This document shows, in pieces, positions 35,679 through 46,400 of a stretch of DNA of 64,000 nt. Every line of letters begins with the position of its first letter. Within the stretch, counting starts at the first letter, position 1. This DNA comes from Cochleicola gelatinilyticus (GTDB lineage: Bacteria > Bacteroidota > Bacteroidia > Flavobacteriales > Flavobacteriaceae): positions 372,001-436,000 of the forward strand of contig NZ_LRXL01000037.1 of the NCBI RefSeq assembly GCF_001637325.1. Direction: 5' to 3'. The notes beneath the pieces are model-generated. The model did no database searches, had not been told where the DNA came from, and saw only the letters and a program-made list of their open reading frames with translations. The translations under genes and the position numbers were made by a program.

Positions 35679-36437
35679 ATGATACCACCTCTTTTAATCG
35701 ATATAAACGCAGATTTAGGTGAGGGTAGTGGGCAAGACATTGAACTCATGCCGCTTATCTCATCGTGTAATATTGCATCTGGCGGACACTACGGAAATAT
35801 CGATTCTATGCGAACAACAATTCAACTCGCAAAAGCAAATAAGGTCTACATTGGAGCCCACCCATCTTTTCCAGATCCTGCTAATTTTGGCAGAAAACGT
35901 TTAAGCATGACCAAACGTGAATTGACAGAAACCATTTACAATCAACTCATGCATTTTATAACCATTTGTAATACGGAAAGAACTTCAATGCATCATGTAA
36001 AACTTCACGGAGCCCTATATAATTATGCAGCGATCGATGCTCCAACTGCAGATGCAGTAATAGAAGCAATTTTAGCCACCAACACAAGACCTCAACTTGT
36101 AGCACCTTTCAATTCCATTTTAGCAAAAAAAGCTAACAATTTATTACCGCTAGTTTTCGAAGCTTTTATAGATAGACGCTATACAGATGATTTATCATTA
36201 GTGTCCAGATCTAAACCTAATGCGATTATAACTACAGCCGAAGAGGCTTGGCATCAATTTTATCAACTAATCAACAAACAGTCTGTTACCACAGTTCACA
36301 ATACGATACGAAGTTTAAAAGCCGATACTTTTTGTATTCACGGTGATCATGAAAACTCTATTTCAATTTTAAAATACATTCATTCACAAATGAAAAAATT
36401 CAACATTCATTTAAAAAAGGATATAAACAATGTCTAA
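35679..36437 (+). CDS. pxpA: 5-oxoprolinase subunit A
   Basis: 252 residues from the ATG at 35679, which gives the family start MIPPLLIDINADLGEG. An upstream reading from 35577 adds 34 residues of unrelated sequence and is not favoured. LamB/YcsF family: NADLGEG, SCNIASGGHYG, and AHPSFPDPANFGR are conserved. With PxpB and PxpC it cleaves 5-oxoproline (pyroglutamate) to glutamate with ATP use. pxpB follows after 40 bases. Confidence 0.9.
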   Translation: MIPPLLIDINADLGEGSGQDIELMPLISSCNIASGGHYGNIDSMRTTIQLAKANKVYIGAHPSFPDPANFGRKRLSMTKRELTETIYNQLMHFITICNTERTSMHHVKLHGALYNYAAIDAPTADAVIEAILATNTRPQLVAPFNSILAKKANNLLPLVFEAFIDRRYTDDLSLVSRSKPNAIITTAEEAWHQFYQLINKQSVTTVHNTIRSLKADTFCIHGDHENSISILKYIHSQMKKFNIHLKKDINNV

Positions 36438-36477
36438 TCTGGAGTGTCTAGAATTCTTTTTTTAAATTCATTATTAA

Positions 36478-37206
36478 ATGATGCAACAACCAACGTTTAA
36501 ATCCTTCGGAAAACATGCTGTTCTACTAACTTGGAAACTGGCTATTACTGAAGATATTCACCTTGAAGTGGAACAATGGAATGCATTTCTTTCTGAAATT
36601 TTTTTTAATGAAATTGTTGAAACAGTACCAACCTATCAAGCATTGGCGATATATTTAAAGCCATTTTACACTTCTGAAGATTTTATCCGAAAATTTCGAA
36701 AACTAGATGTTTCTTTTAATTCGATTATTTCACCTTCTAATTTTACATATAACATTCCTGTATGCTACACAGGAGAATATGCACCAGATATTTCTGAAGT
36801 GGCCAAACAGCATCATGTTTCAGTTTCTGAAGTAATATGTCATCATACTGCCCCAGAATATCTAGTCTACTTTCTCGGTTTTTTACCTGGTTTTCCTTAT
36901 TTGGGGGGACTTTCAGAAAAATTATATACTCCGCGAAAAAACAAACCAAGAAGGTTAGTAAGAGCCGGTTCGGTGGGGATAGGAGGAAAGCAAACTGGTA
37001 TTTATACACAGAATTCTCCAGGGGGATGGAATATAATTGGCGCAAGTCCTTTACATTTTTTTAATCCTTTGCGATCCTCTCCAGCACTTTTAAAATCGGG
37101 AGATCGAATTAAATTTACAGCAATTTCAGAAATAGAATTTAAAGAAATCGAAGAGGCTGTTAAACAAGATAATTATACCATACAAAAAGAAGTGCGTAAT
37201 GATTAA
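36478..37206 (+). CDS. pxpB: 5-oxoprolinase subunit B
   Basis: 242 residues. The carboxyltransferase domain 1 hallmarks are present: IPVCYTGEYAPDI, YLVYFLGFLPGFPYLGGL, TPRKNKPRRLVRAGSVGIGG and SPGGWNIIG. It partners PxpC in the ATP-dependent activation of 5-oxoproline. It overlaps the pxpC start by eight bases. The older name KipI reflects a kinase-inhibitor activity described for the Bacillus relative. Confidence 0.9.
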   Translation: MMQQPTFKSFGKHAVLLTWKLAITEDIHLEVEQWNAFLSEIFFNEIVETVPTYQALAIYLKPFYTSEDFIRKFRKLDVSFNSIISPSNFTYNIPVCYTGEYAPDISEVAKQHHVSVSEVICHHTAPEYLVYFLGFLPGFPYLGGLSEKLYTPRKNKPRRLVRAGSVGIGGKQTGIYTQNSPGGWNIIGASPLHFFNPLRSSPALLKSGDRIKFTAISEIEFKEIEEAVKQDNYTIQKEVRND

Positions 37207-38044
37207 AGTAATTACATCTGGTATGTATACGAGTATTCAAGATAATGGACGTTTTGGTTACCGAGATATAGGAGTTCCCATTAGTGGTGCTATGGATGCT
37301 AATTCGGCTACATTAGCAAATATATTAGTAGGAAATATTTCGACAGCAGCTGTATTAGAATGTACTGTAACTGGTGCTTCATTATTATTTAAAAAAGAAG
37401 TGAAAATCGCAATTACTGGAGGTAATTGTGACGCCTATGTAGATAAGAAGCAAATATCTTTTAATACTGTTATTTCTATCCCTGAAGGGAGTACGCTTAC
37501 TTTAGGACGAATTACTAAAGGTCTTAGAACGTATATTGCAGTTCGAGGTGGAATTGCTTCAGAAGTAATTCTAGGAAGTAGGTGTCAGTACAAGGGAATT
37601 ACTTCCGAAGAAAAAATTAAAAAAGGTACTATACTGCCAATAGCTTCCGAAGTTTCAGAAAATTTAGATACATCTATAGATATCACTCATTCAACACTAC
37701 TTGAAGCGGGTATCATAAGTGTTTACCGAGGACCTGAATTTGAGGAGTTAATACCATCATCTCAAAAAAAGATTTCCGAAGCAGATTTTATAATTACTTC
37801 CGAAAGCAACCGAATGGCAACATTTTTAAAGTCTAATTTTTCGTTTAGTGCTCCAGAAATTATCACTTCTCCAGTACAACCAGGAACGGTTCAATTAACA
37901 CCCTCGGGACAATTTATCGTTTTAATGCGAGACGCTCAAACCACGGGTGGATATGCACGAATTTTACAACTTTCTGAAATAGCGATTTGTCACTTGGCTC
38001 AAGTAAGGCCGGGTAAATCAATTACTTTTAAATTACTAGAATAG
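37199..38044 (+). CDS. pxpC: 5-oxoprolinase subunit C
   Basis: 281 residues, overlapping pxpB by eight bases. Biotin-dependent carboxyltransferase domain 2 family: SIQDNGRFGYRDIGVPISGA at the N-terminus, ITGGNCDAYVD, and VQPGTVQLTPSGQFIVLM near the C-terminus. It completes the PxpABC enzyme. Its last nine bases overlap the convergent amidase gene of the contractile injection locus. Confidence 0.9.
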   Translation: MIKVITSGMYTSIQDNGRFGYRDIGVPISGAMDANSATLANILVGNISTAAVLECTVTGASLLFKKEVKIAITGGNCDAYVDKKQISFNTVISIPEGSTLTLGRITKGLRTYIAVRGGIASEVILGSRCQYKGITSEEKIKKGTILPIASEVSENLDTSIDITHSTLLEAGIISVYRGPEFEELIPSSQKKISEADFIITSESNRMATFLKSNFSFSAPEIITSPVQPGTVQLTPSGQFIVLMRDAQTTGGYARILQLSEIAICHLAQVRPGKSITFKLLE

Positions 38045-38629
38045 CTCTCTTTGTACTCTTTTAATAGCGGTTACATGATAGGCAATTATTTTATCCCTAC
38101 CAGCACGGGTCATGAGAACATTATCGAATTCTTCGCGATTATCCATAAAAAAATTTTCTGTTAGGATAGCAGGCATTTTGGTTTTAGTAAGTACGTAAAA
38201 CCGCTGTTCCTTATCTAGATCTCCATCGCTAAAATCGGGTCTAAACTTTCTGTCTGGAAATTCGGCAATATATTCATGGCCAAAAATAGTTGCGATTTTA
38301 TCACTTTTTGTATTTCCGGGAGAGGTGAAAATTTCACTTCCGGTACCTCCTCCTGCATTAGAATGAATGCTAAGGTAGAAACTGTTTCTAGAAGAGTATT
38401 TATTGGCGCGATTTACTCGGGTTTTTAAACTTACATCCCAATATTCGGGAGCGATGTTTACATAATTTATATTCGAAAATGTAAGCTCCTGTATAATTCC
38501 ATTAACTATAGCGCGATTAAACTCACCTTCGTAAATCACCGAGCCGTTACTCCAATTTTTTCTTTTACCAGGTGTTTGGTATTGTCCGTTAATTAAGGCT
38601 CCATGTCCGTTGTCTAGTAGTACTGTCAT
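38036..38629 (-). CDS. N-acetylmuramoyl-L-alanine amidase (Amidase_3)
   Basis: 197 residues. Zinc ligands are expected at His9 (LLDNGHGA), Glu34 (IYEGEFN) and the His in SIHSNAGGG, with catalytic Glu in ILTENFFMDN. This is the Amidase_3 pattern. No signal peptide, so it acts on peptidoglycan only after delivery or lysis. At the far end of the injection locus it may help release of particles or wall penetration. Gap to the ATPase gene is 30 bases. Confidence 0.85.
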   Translation of the reverse strand: MTVLLDNGHGALINGQYQTPGKRKNWSNGSVIYEGEFNRAIVNGIIQELTFSNINYVNIAPEYWDVSLKTRVNRANKYSSRNSFYLSIHSNAGGGTGSEIFTSPGNTKSDKIATIFGHEYIAEFPDRKFRPDFSDGDLDKEQRFYVLTKTKMPAILTENFFMDNREEFDNVLMTRAGRDKIIAYHVTAIKRVQRELF

Positions 38630-38659
38630 TTTTAATAGTTTTAAAAGTTTGTATTTAGT

Positions 38660-39991
38660 TTAAAACATTCGGTCTTCTTTTAAAAATTCCTTTTTTATTC
38701 CAGCTATTAATATAGGGAGCGTGAGGGTAGTGCTTTTATTATTTAAGACATGGAGGCTACAGTAGTGAATAATATTTAATATGTTAGAACCTGTTAGTTC
38801 GTATTTTCTTGAAAGCATCTCAAGGTTAATGTCGGGTCCAAGTGTAAGTGCTTTTGGTAAGTTGGTTTCCCAAAGGCGTTTTCGTTCGGAAGCTCCGGGC
38901 ATTTCGAAAAGCACAATCGATTGAAACCTCCGTGTAAACGAGTCGTCTATGTTATCTTTAAAATTGGATGCAAGAATTACCAATCCAGGATGCGTTTCGA
39001 CCCGCTGTAATAAATAGGACACTTCCTGATTTGCGTACTTATCGTGAGCATCTCTTACACTCGTACGCTTTCCGAAGATTGCATCTGCTTCATCAAAAAA
39101 TAGAATCCAGTTTTTAGTGGCGGCTTTATCGAATAAGCTGGCGAGATTTTTTTCGGTTTCTCCAATATATTTTGAAACTACGGTGCTTAGATCGATACGA
39201 TATACGGGTTTGTTTGTGTATTTGCCAAGAAGACTGGCCGTTAGTGTTTTTCCTGTACCCGGTGGGCCGTGAAATAAAACCCGATACCCGGGCTTAATTC
39301 GTGACTCCATTCCCCATTTTTTTAACAAAGTATCGTTGTGCGCTAACCAGATTTCCAGTTCTTTTATGTGCGAAAGTGTTTTATTACTTAGTATGAGATC
39401 CTCCCAACCAAGACCCGTTTCTAATTTTTCAGCTGGGAAATTTGCAGTACGTTTTGGTAACGGAATTGCTCCTGTAGTAAGTAGGTGTAGTGTGTCTTCA
39501 AATAGTACAATTTTTCCGCTCATTTCCGGTTCTCCAGCTGGTACATTAGAGAGAAACAACACACGGTTTCGATACAATTGGTGTGCCTCATTAAAAAGGT
39601 TTTGAAATTTAATTCGCTTCAGAATATTTGTTCCTCCCAATAAAAACAAAGCAGTTTCCCCGGTGGGTAAAATCCCACGATGGTACTGACCTTTTACCCC
39701 TCCAAACTGCGGAAGGTCAGTTCCATTGGGAAACGTTTCGGTAATAACATCTTGAAGAAAATTTGGAATAAGGTGAGGTGTTATCCCTAGTATTAAAACC
39801 AAACTTTCTTCTTTAGAAAATCCCTGCTCGTTAATATAACTTCCTAGTAAAGATGCTCCTAAACTTTCGAGCTTAATCTGTGGTCCCTTAGTATGAATAT
39901 CATCCTCTGGATGTTGAATACGCCATACAATGGTTGCTTTCAGGAAGTCGAAAAGCATTTTTAATTCGGTATGTTCTTTTGTAAGTTTCAT
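38660..39991 (-). CDS. AAA+ ATPase of contractile injection system (Afp15-like)
   Basis: 443 residues. N-terminal helical domain about 1-190; AAA+ core from about 215: Walker A HGPPGTGKT, Walker B WILFFDEADAIFG, sensor 1 ILASNFKDN, and arginine finger SFTRRF. This matches the ATPases found in Afp/PVC loci, thought to aid assembly or loading. It shares the operon direction of the structural genes and precedes the amidase gene by 30 bases. Confidence 0.85.
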   Translation of the reverse strand: MKLTKEHTELKMLFDFLKATIVWRIQHPEDDIHTKGPQIKLESLGASLLGSYINEQGFSKEESLVLILGITPHLIPNFLQDVITETFPNGTDLPQFGGVKGQYHRGILPTGETALFLLGGTNILKRIKFQNLFNEAHQLYRNRVLFLSNVPAGEPEMSGKIVLFEDTLHLLTTGAIPLPKRTANFPAEKLETGLGWEDLILSNKTLSHIKELEIWLAHNDTLLKKWGMESRIKPGYRVLFHGPPGTGKTLTASLLGKYTNKPVYRIDLSTVVSKYIGETEKNLASLFDKAATKNWILFFDEADAIFGKRTSVRDAHDKYANQEVSYLLQRVETHPGLVILASNFKDNIDDSFTRRFQSIVLFEMPGASERKRLWETNLPKALTLGPDINLEMLSRKYELTGSNILNIIHYCSLHVLNNKSTTLTLPILIAGIKKEFLKEDRMF

Positions 39992-40005
39992 ACAAGTATA
40001 TTACT

Positions 40006-42612
40006 TTAAAATGCTGTTTCTGGATTTTTGTTTTCTTCAATCACTTGTGTATTCACGAGTGTTTCAATTTCTTTAAACTGGTCTCGTAGTAAAGGGTGAT
40101 TTAAAATAGCATGTACGTAATTAAGGCTACTTTTACTGAGGTGCCGGGAGAGAGTTGGTTCGTAAAACTCCCAAGGATCGAAAAACGATTTTTCAGGTTT
40201 TTCTGTAAGATTTAGTATTACGGTATTCTTTTCAGCTAAAAATCCTTTCAGTAAGGTTGCTTTTTCGGCATCTGTTATCTTTCCGCCAAAAAAAGATTCC
40301 ACATCGTCCATCGATACTTTATGTGGCATAAAAATTTTGAAATACCGAATGTTCCCCCCTTGCGATTCTTCCCAATTGTTAATGTAATCGCTAAGGTATC
40401 CCGGGATTTTATCAAGATTTAGCCCGGTTTGCAGGTCTACTACGATATTGTCGGTCTCATTTTCATTCTTTGGAATGTTATCGAAATTGTTTTCGGTTTT
40501 AAAAAGTTCTACTAAATAATTGATGTATAGAGTTTTACTGTTAATAATTTCAATGTAGGCTATTTGTTTATCGCGTAGTATTTTTCGGTTGGTTTGCAAA
40601 TAATTTTGAATGTCGAGACAGCCTAGTAACCCACTATTGTCTATTGCTCCAGCATCTATATAATGGCCGTATCCCTTTATTTTAGCTGCCGGACTAAAAA
40701 CTGGAAACCGATTGGTGGTAGACACGGCTTGATAATACGGAAGGGTTTTATTGTTCTCAAGATCTGCCAGATTTTCTGCATAGGGAAAAATATCATTAAA
40801 ATTTTCCTGTTTTACAGACCATAATATTCCTCTGTTCCCTTTTGTTCCTGCAGTGTTCATTATTAAAGAAGGGAAATATCCATGCTTAGTAAATGCCGAT
40901 TTCCAATAATCACGAAAAGATACTTCGGAAAGTTTTTCATGGGGTGTATTCTGAATGTTATTCTGATATTTTATCATTGCATAATACGGGCGATCTTTTA
41001 GGCCAATACGTTGGCTAAGCGGCCAGATTTTTCGGTAGGTGTCGAGTCCGAAGGTAAGTGAGAGATCCAGCGAAGTGTAATTTTGCCGGGAGAGAACATC
41101 TATTTTTTTCTGAATTTTATCAAAATCGAGTCCGTCTTCTTTATAAAGTCCCGTATAGAGTGCTAATCCTAAGGAACCACCGGAAGCTCCGGAAAGGGCG
41201 ATGGTTTGATTTAACAATTTTCCTTCAGTACTTTTCTGAAGCTTGTTAAGTACGTTTAGTGTCCATACATTCGCTTTTAGCCCACCTCCGTGCGATGCAA
41301 TAAAAAAGAGGGTATTATCTTGTTTTGCTTTTAAACTATCGAGGAAAACCTGCTCTGTAATTTCAGATTTTGTATTCTCGACCAGATCGAGTTCGTGAGT
41401 TGTAACCTCTACATTCGAAAAATTAGTAATAAATATCAGTACCACTGCAATGGCTGTCCCTGCAAGAAAAAGTTTGTATCGTTTGGTTTTCTGAAGGTTG
41501 TTTTTACGAGCCACAAAAAAATACTTTCCTAAGCTAGCAATGATGAAATAATAGAAATAAAAGAAGGCTAATAAAATAGGAATTCCATTAACGAGATGTC
41601 CCCCGTTAATGCTTGAAAGCGTAGAAAATAATAAGAATACAAAAGCTATTAAAAAATTGAAGTAGAAAAGGAGCATGTAATTTTCAGACTTTTGCATGCC
41701 GCTAAAAATTCCTAAAAATAAATTTACGGGTAATGCAACCGCACTTGTAAACATTGATTTTACAAGAGTTAACTTCGTTCTTAGAAGTCTAAAGAATAAA
41801 TAATTAAAGATAAAAGCATACGAGGTAAGAATAATAAGGAAAAATCCACCGGGACTAAAATTCCCTATGAATATAGTAACAATTAACAGGAGTATCATAA
41901 TTAAAGCAATGATGAAATAATAAATACCAAGCCGCTTATATAGTGCACGTAGTTTCTTAATGTTTTCTTGTTGCACTTGCTCTGGAATAGGCTTGTTCTG
42001 TTTATCTTTTACACGTTTTAATCGTACTTCTTTTTCTTTAATGTAGATATACAGCACAAAGGGTATTACCAAAAACATATAAATGATCCCTTTTACGATG
42101 GCAAACGGAAAATTTTCAAAAATGAGGTTGGGTTTAAAACTGCTAATAATAAAGTGGATCCATACCCCATGAATTAAGAGACCAATAAAATACCGCAAAT
42201 AATTAGCCCAATTATCGGGTACATAGGTAGTGTCTTTTTTTGCAGTGAATACGAAGATGGGATATCTTTTAAAAGGCCAAAATCGAATTGGGTTTTTCTC
42301 ATGCCACTCGGTATAATCTCCAGAGTTATTCAATCCTGAGGCATAGTATGTATAGATGGGATAATGGGAAAGAGCAATAGCGAGGGCATTAATAAAAAAG
42401 AATGCCAGTAATAATGAAAACCAACCCCCTTCAATAAGATCTACCATCATGGTAAACGCTTGATCCATTTGCGTGAGTAACAAAAGGATAATTGTTATAA
42501 CTAAAAGACTAAGAAATGAAGATTTAAAAAAATTTTTAAACGATCGAACAAAATGATGTAACGCATCGATACTGCTTTCAATCCATGATTTATTTTTAGT
42601 ATTAGGTTTCAT
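40006..42612 (-). CDS. Multi-pass membrane protein with patatin-like phospholipase domain
   Basis: 868 residues. N-terminal 410 residues contain about eight to ten membrane helices (for example SLLVITIILLLLTQ and FLIAFVFLLFSTL). The C-terminal domain is patatin-like: HGGGLKANVW forms the oxyanion region, LSGASGGSLG carries the nucleophile Ser477, and YIDAGAIDNSGLLG carries the Asp of the dyad. It should cleave lipid acyl chains at the membrane. It lies between the ATPase and the toxin-type gene; it could be an effector, a lysis factor, or unrelated cargo. Substrate unknown. Confidence 0.75.
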   Translation of the reverse strand: MKPNTKNKSWIESSIDALHHFVRSFKNFFKSSFLSLLVITIILLLLTQMDQAFTMMVDLIEGGWFSLLLAFFFINALAIALSHYPIYTYYASGLNNSGDYTEWHEKNPIRFWPFKRYPIFVFTAKKDTTYVPDNWANYLRYFIGLLIHGVWIHFIISSFKPNLIFENFPFAIVKGIIYMFLVIPFVLYIYIKEKEVRLKRVKDKQNKPIPEQVQQENIKKLRALYKRLGIYYFIIALIMILLLIVTIFIGNFSPGGFFLIILTSYAFIFNYLFFRLLRTKLTLVKSMFTSAVALPVNLFLGIFSGMQKSENYMLLFYFNFLIAFVFLLFSTLSSINGGHLVNGIPILLAFFYFYYFIIASLGKYFFVARKNNLQKTKRYKLFLAGTAIAVVLIFITNFSNVEVTTHELDLVENTKSEITEQVFLDSLKAKQDNTLFFIASHGGGLKANVWTLNVLNKLQKSTEGKLLNQTIALSGASGGSLGLALYTGLYKEDGLDFDKIQKKIDVLSRQNYTSLDLSLTFGLDTYRKIWPLSQRIGLKDRPYYAMIKYQNNIQNTPHEKLSEVSFRDYWKSAFTKHGYFPSLIMNTAGTKGNRGILWSVKQENFNDIFPYAENLADLENNKTLPYYQAVSTTNRFPVFSPAAKIKGYGHYIDAGAIDNSGLLGCLDIQNYLQTNRKILRDKQIAYIEIINSKTLYINYLVELFKTENNFDNIPKNENETDNIVVDLQTGLNLDKIPGYLSDYINNWEESQGGNIRYFKIFMPHKVSMDDVESFFGGKITDAEKATLLKGFLAEKNTVILNLTEKPEKSFFDPWEFYEPTLSRHLSKSSLNYVHAILNHPLLRDQFKEIETLVNTQVIEENKNPETAF

Positions 42613-42704
42613 ATGATTTTATGTAAAGGTCTAAAATACAGCTATTAGTATGATTTTTAAAAAGGATTTTCCCTAGTATGTAAAGGGGGCATTATGAAAA
42701 TCCT

Positions 42705-43415
42705 TCATAACATAGGATTTTTAAATGCAATATGGGGTAGTAATTTTGGCAGCATATTTTCTATTAATTTACTGGCAAGTGATTGCTTCGGAAAGAGCGA
42801 TGCTAATTGCCAATGATGAATGCATTTTAAGCGATAGGCTTCCTGTAGGTAAGCTTTAATCGTCATGTTCATTGAATAAATTTTTTGGGCATCTGAATCT
42901 ACAAGCCAGATTTCATCTTCAATGCTATTATTAACTTTCCGAAGGCAAGCGGTAAGGTTCCAAGTAATGTCTAAAGGAAAAAAATCCTCCTCATTTTCGG
43001 GCATGGATTGTAAGGTGTAATAGAAGGATTGTTTTTTCAGAAACTCCAAATTAAAGATGTCTTCTGAAGGGGTAAGATTGATAAAACCACTCAACCATTC
43101 ATGGATTACCGACCATTCATACCCTTCTGGAATCATATTTTTTAGAATCCAGGGATCTTCTTGAAATTTTTTTATAGTTTCAGAATTGTTCTTATCTAAA
43201 TGCCACAAAATAACCATGTTATTGGTTTGATTATACACAGATTCTAAGGCATCGGGTATTGTTATTCCGTTAAGATGTTCTATTGTGCTAAAGCTTATTT
43301 TTTGTGGCGGCTTTAAGACCATTTTGGGAATAATTATCTGTACACCATGTTTTCGGCTTCCGCCCAATTCTTTAAAGTACATCTCTTTTTCAAAAACAGT
43401 TTTAATATCAATCAT
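42705..43415 (-). CDS. Candidate immunity or accessory protein of DUF4157 toxin
   Basis: 236 residues, overlapping the end of the large DUF4157 gene by eight bases. No signal peptide or membrane segment. Soluble alpha/beta look: QIIIPKMVLKPPQKISF, NNMVILWHLDKN, CLRKVNNSIEDEIWLVDSDA. The tight overlap downstream of a gene ending in a nuclease-like domain is the typical place of an immunity protein; an alternative is a chaperone or loader. No family recognised. Confidence 0.5.
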   Translation of the reverse strand: MIDIKTVFEKEMYFKELGGSRKHGVQIIIPKMVLKPPQKISFSTIEHLNGITIPDALESVYNQTNNMVILWHLDKNNSETIKKFQEDPWILKNMIPEGYEWSVIHEWLSGFINLTPSEDIFNLEFLKKQSFYYTLQSMPENEEDFFPLDITWNLTACLRKVNNSIEDEIWLVDSDAQKIYSMNMTIKAYLQEAYRLKCIHHWQLASLFPKQSLASKLIENMLPKLLPHIAFKNPML

Positions 43416-46400
43416 AACTTAAAATTTCTGCACTGGTTAAAGCTCTAAATTTAGTGTAAGCCGCTTCAAAGGCGCCTTCATCTCGGTAAATTTCAGAAAC
43501 AATTTCATGCACGTGTAAATCATCGGTATAGCCATTAGAAGGTCTGCCTTGAACTAATTTAGCAAAGAATCCGGAAAGACCAGTACCATTGGTTCCACCT
43601 TCTGCCAATGCTTTGTTATTTAAGGCTCCCGAAGTTGCAGTATTAATTGTAACAATCGTTACCGTGGACGGAGGATTCTGAGTAAAAGATTTTGTTTTTT
43701 CAGCAGCACCTCTGGCATTGGTAGTAGGATCGAATTCACCAAATTCCATATCAACTTGAGTTGGTATATGCTCGTTGGGAGCACTGTTTCCGTAGTGAAC
43801 ATCCACATCGTAATAGATTATTTTTTTCTCATCCCAAACAGCAACCTTAGCAAAATGCTCGACTTGATTTTCCATATCTCTCAAGTTCATATCTCTTGTT
43901 CCTGGAAACAAATTATTAGAAGTACCGGGACCATGCAGTCTATGGTTCAACATGTGCGCTCTTACCCAAGCTCCACTTGATCGCAATGTCACTGGAATGC
44001 TACTCCAGCCAATGGGGTCTTGAGTAGGAGTAGAGCCTCTCGTATTCCCGGCAATATGAGTGATAGGTTCTCCACGTAATGTAGTAGCTCTCCCCATTCC
44101 GTCTAGCGCAAAACGGACTCTTGAAACTGGCATTTCAAAATGATCTTCTGTGATACCAACTATAAGTAAATCCTGTGATATAATTTCAAGACTGCCCTGA
44201 ACTAAAATGTACGCCTCCCTTACCGGAGTGTTTCCACCGCCCACACTGTATGCATTATCTACCGCTCTTTTATAAGCCCCGATGTTACTTCCTAAAGTTC
44301 GTTTTTCAGAAAATAAACTGGTAATGGCAATTTGTTTAGCATCGTACTCCGGATCTGCATTTCCATTATCGTGAATCTCCTGTCGTTTGTTATTTAACAG
44401 GCTGTTCAGACTTTGTTTGTCACTATAAACATTTATTTCAACGCGCTGTAAGGTACCTTCTAATTTTAAAATATGACCTCCATCTACAGGAACCGGTTGT
44501 TGCATCCCAATAATATCTGGAAGTTCAGAGTTATTTTCTTCTGAAGCAGCTTCCTCGCTCGTAGGAGGTATTGCTCTAAATCGTATGGGATTATCCCGAT
44601 TAGAAATATTCGGCATCGTCGCATCAACATTCCATTCTTCACCTCTGGGTGAAGCGGTAAGCGATGTAAATTGATGTCTTCTCTCTAAAAGAGTAAGCTC
44701 AGAAGTAACCTGAGTTTGACTCAAAGGTGCATTTTGAGATCGTACGGCAACTTGTTCCAAGGCTTCCATTCCTCGTCCCCAACGTGCCAAAACCTCTGGA
44801 GTAGGAGGTGTTGCGGGAAGATTTTCCTGTTGCCCTTGGGCAGGTTGACCGGCATTAGGGTTTCCTTCAGTATCTGTGAGTTGCGGGGTTTCACTGCTTT
44901 CTCCAGTCGAATTTTCCTCAAACGTTCCTTGTTGTTCCGCACCCGAAGATTGAGGTGGAGGCACATGATCGTTCATAAGGTCGCTCATGAATTTATCTTT
45001 ATTGAAATCTACCTCTCCAAATGAAATCTCAGGAAGCTCACTAGATCCCAATACATAATCGAAATCGGCCCCTACACCAAATTCACCAGGTAATGGATAT
45101 TCTAATTCTCCCAATGGCCAAGTCCATTTATCATCTGGTGCAGGAGACCACCACGGACTATCCAGTTCCACAAATAGATCTCCTCCCAATCCTAAAAATG
45201 GTTGAGCCGCCATTTCGGCGTGGCCTTGAATATAAAATTCTCCTTGGCGACCCGATTCGGGACTAGCAGTTTCCCGATATCCAATTCGTGGTGTGGCTTC
45301 CACATATCCGCGAATTCCTGCTAATGCATTTACGCCAACGCCAACTTTTACATCGTGACCTAACAACTCTACACCCAGTCCACCCTCTGCTCGTAATCGA
45401 AGTCCGGCAAACATCGAAAGGTTAAAAGTAGCTTCTAAACTAAACTCATTAAATATTGCAGGATCTGTAGAATACGTACCTATAGCCCGAATGTTATAAA
45501 TTTTCGCAGGTCCTAATTTTGCTAAGGCATCCATTCCAATGTTAGCAAACAGAAATACATTTCCTACCAAAGGAACTCCATACAGCGTTCTTGCCTCTAA
45601 TGTAAATAAATTATGAATGTAATCACGTTGCGGAAATAGCTCTACTTCAGCAGGGGGAGTTACCTCTCCTTGAATTGTAACATGACCTTCATTGTCGATA
45701 ATTACTTTAGCCCGTCCAGTCATCCATTCGGTAAAACTGAAATCAACTTCTCCCCACCCAGCCATTGCGCGTGGTCCTGGAGTAGGTGCTGTGTTTGCTT
45801 CTGGAATACCACTAGCTTCTCGGGCACTCTCGTCTATTAGTGATGGTTCTAACTGACTTATTGCTACGTTTCTTGCTGTGGCAGCATCGGTGACCAAGAG
45901 TGTGATTTCTCCACTCATTTTATCGGTTCGATAGCCAACAACACCTCGAATATCTAAGGTGCCATTTATAAACGCAGCATGAATACTTCCATTAAAATTG
46001 GCAATATTTACTGCTAAGTCGGCTTCACCCCGTAAAACTCCTTCTTCATTTCTTTCAATAGTAATCTGTGCTGGATCGAGGTTTGGAACAGTGATAGTAC
46101 CGCCAGCCCTAAAAGTCACATTTGTTCCTACTATCCCAAAATCTAATGTTCCGTTTATAAAACCACCAATTTCAACCGGAATCGAATTTGCAGCCAATCG
46201 CAACGCCCCTCCATCTATGGTATTCTCAACATCTGGAATTCTTGAGACATCGATTCCCAACCAGCCCATTTCATTGCTGTGCTCTTTTAAACTTTCTACA
46301 AGACCTTTCGGATTGGCTACAAGTCGGTCGCCCACTTGTACAGTGAGGTATCCAGAAATGGTATTTGCGTCAATTTGAGTGACCAATACCGGAGTAATGT

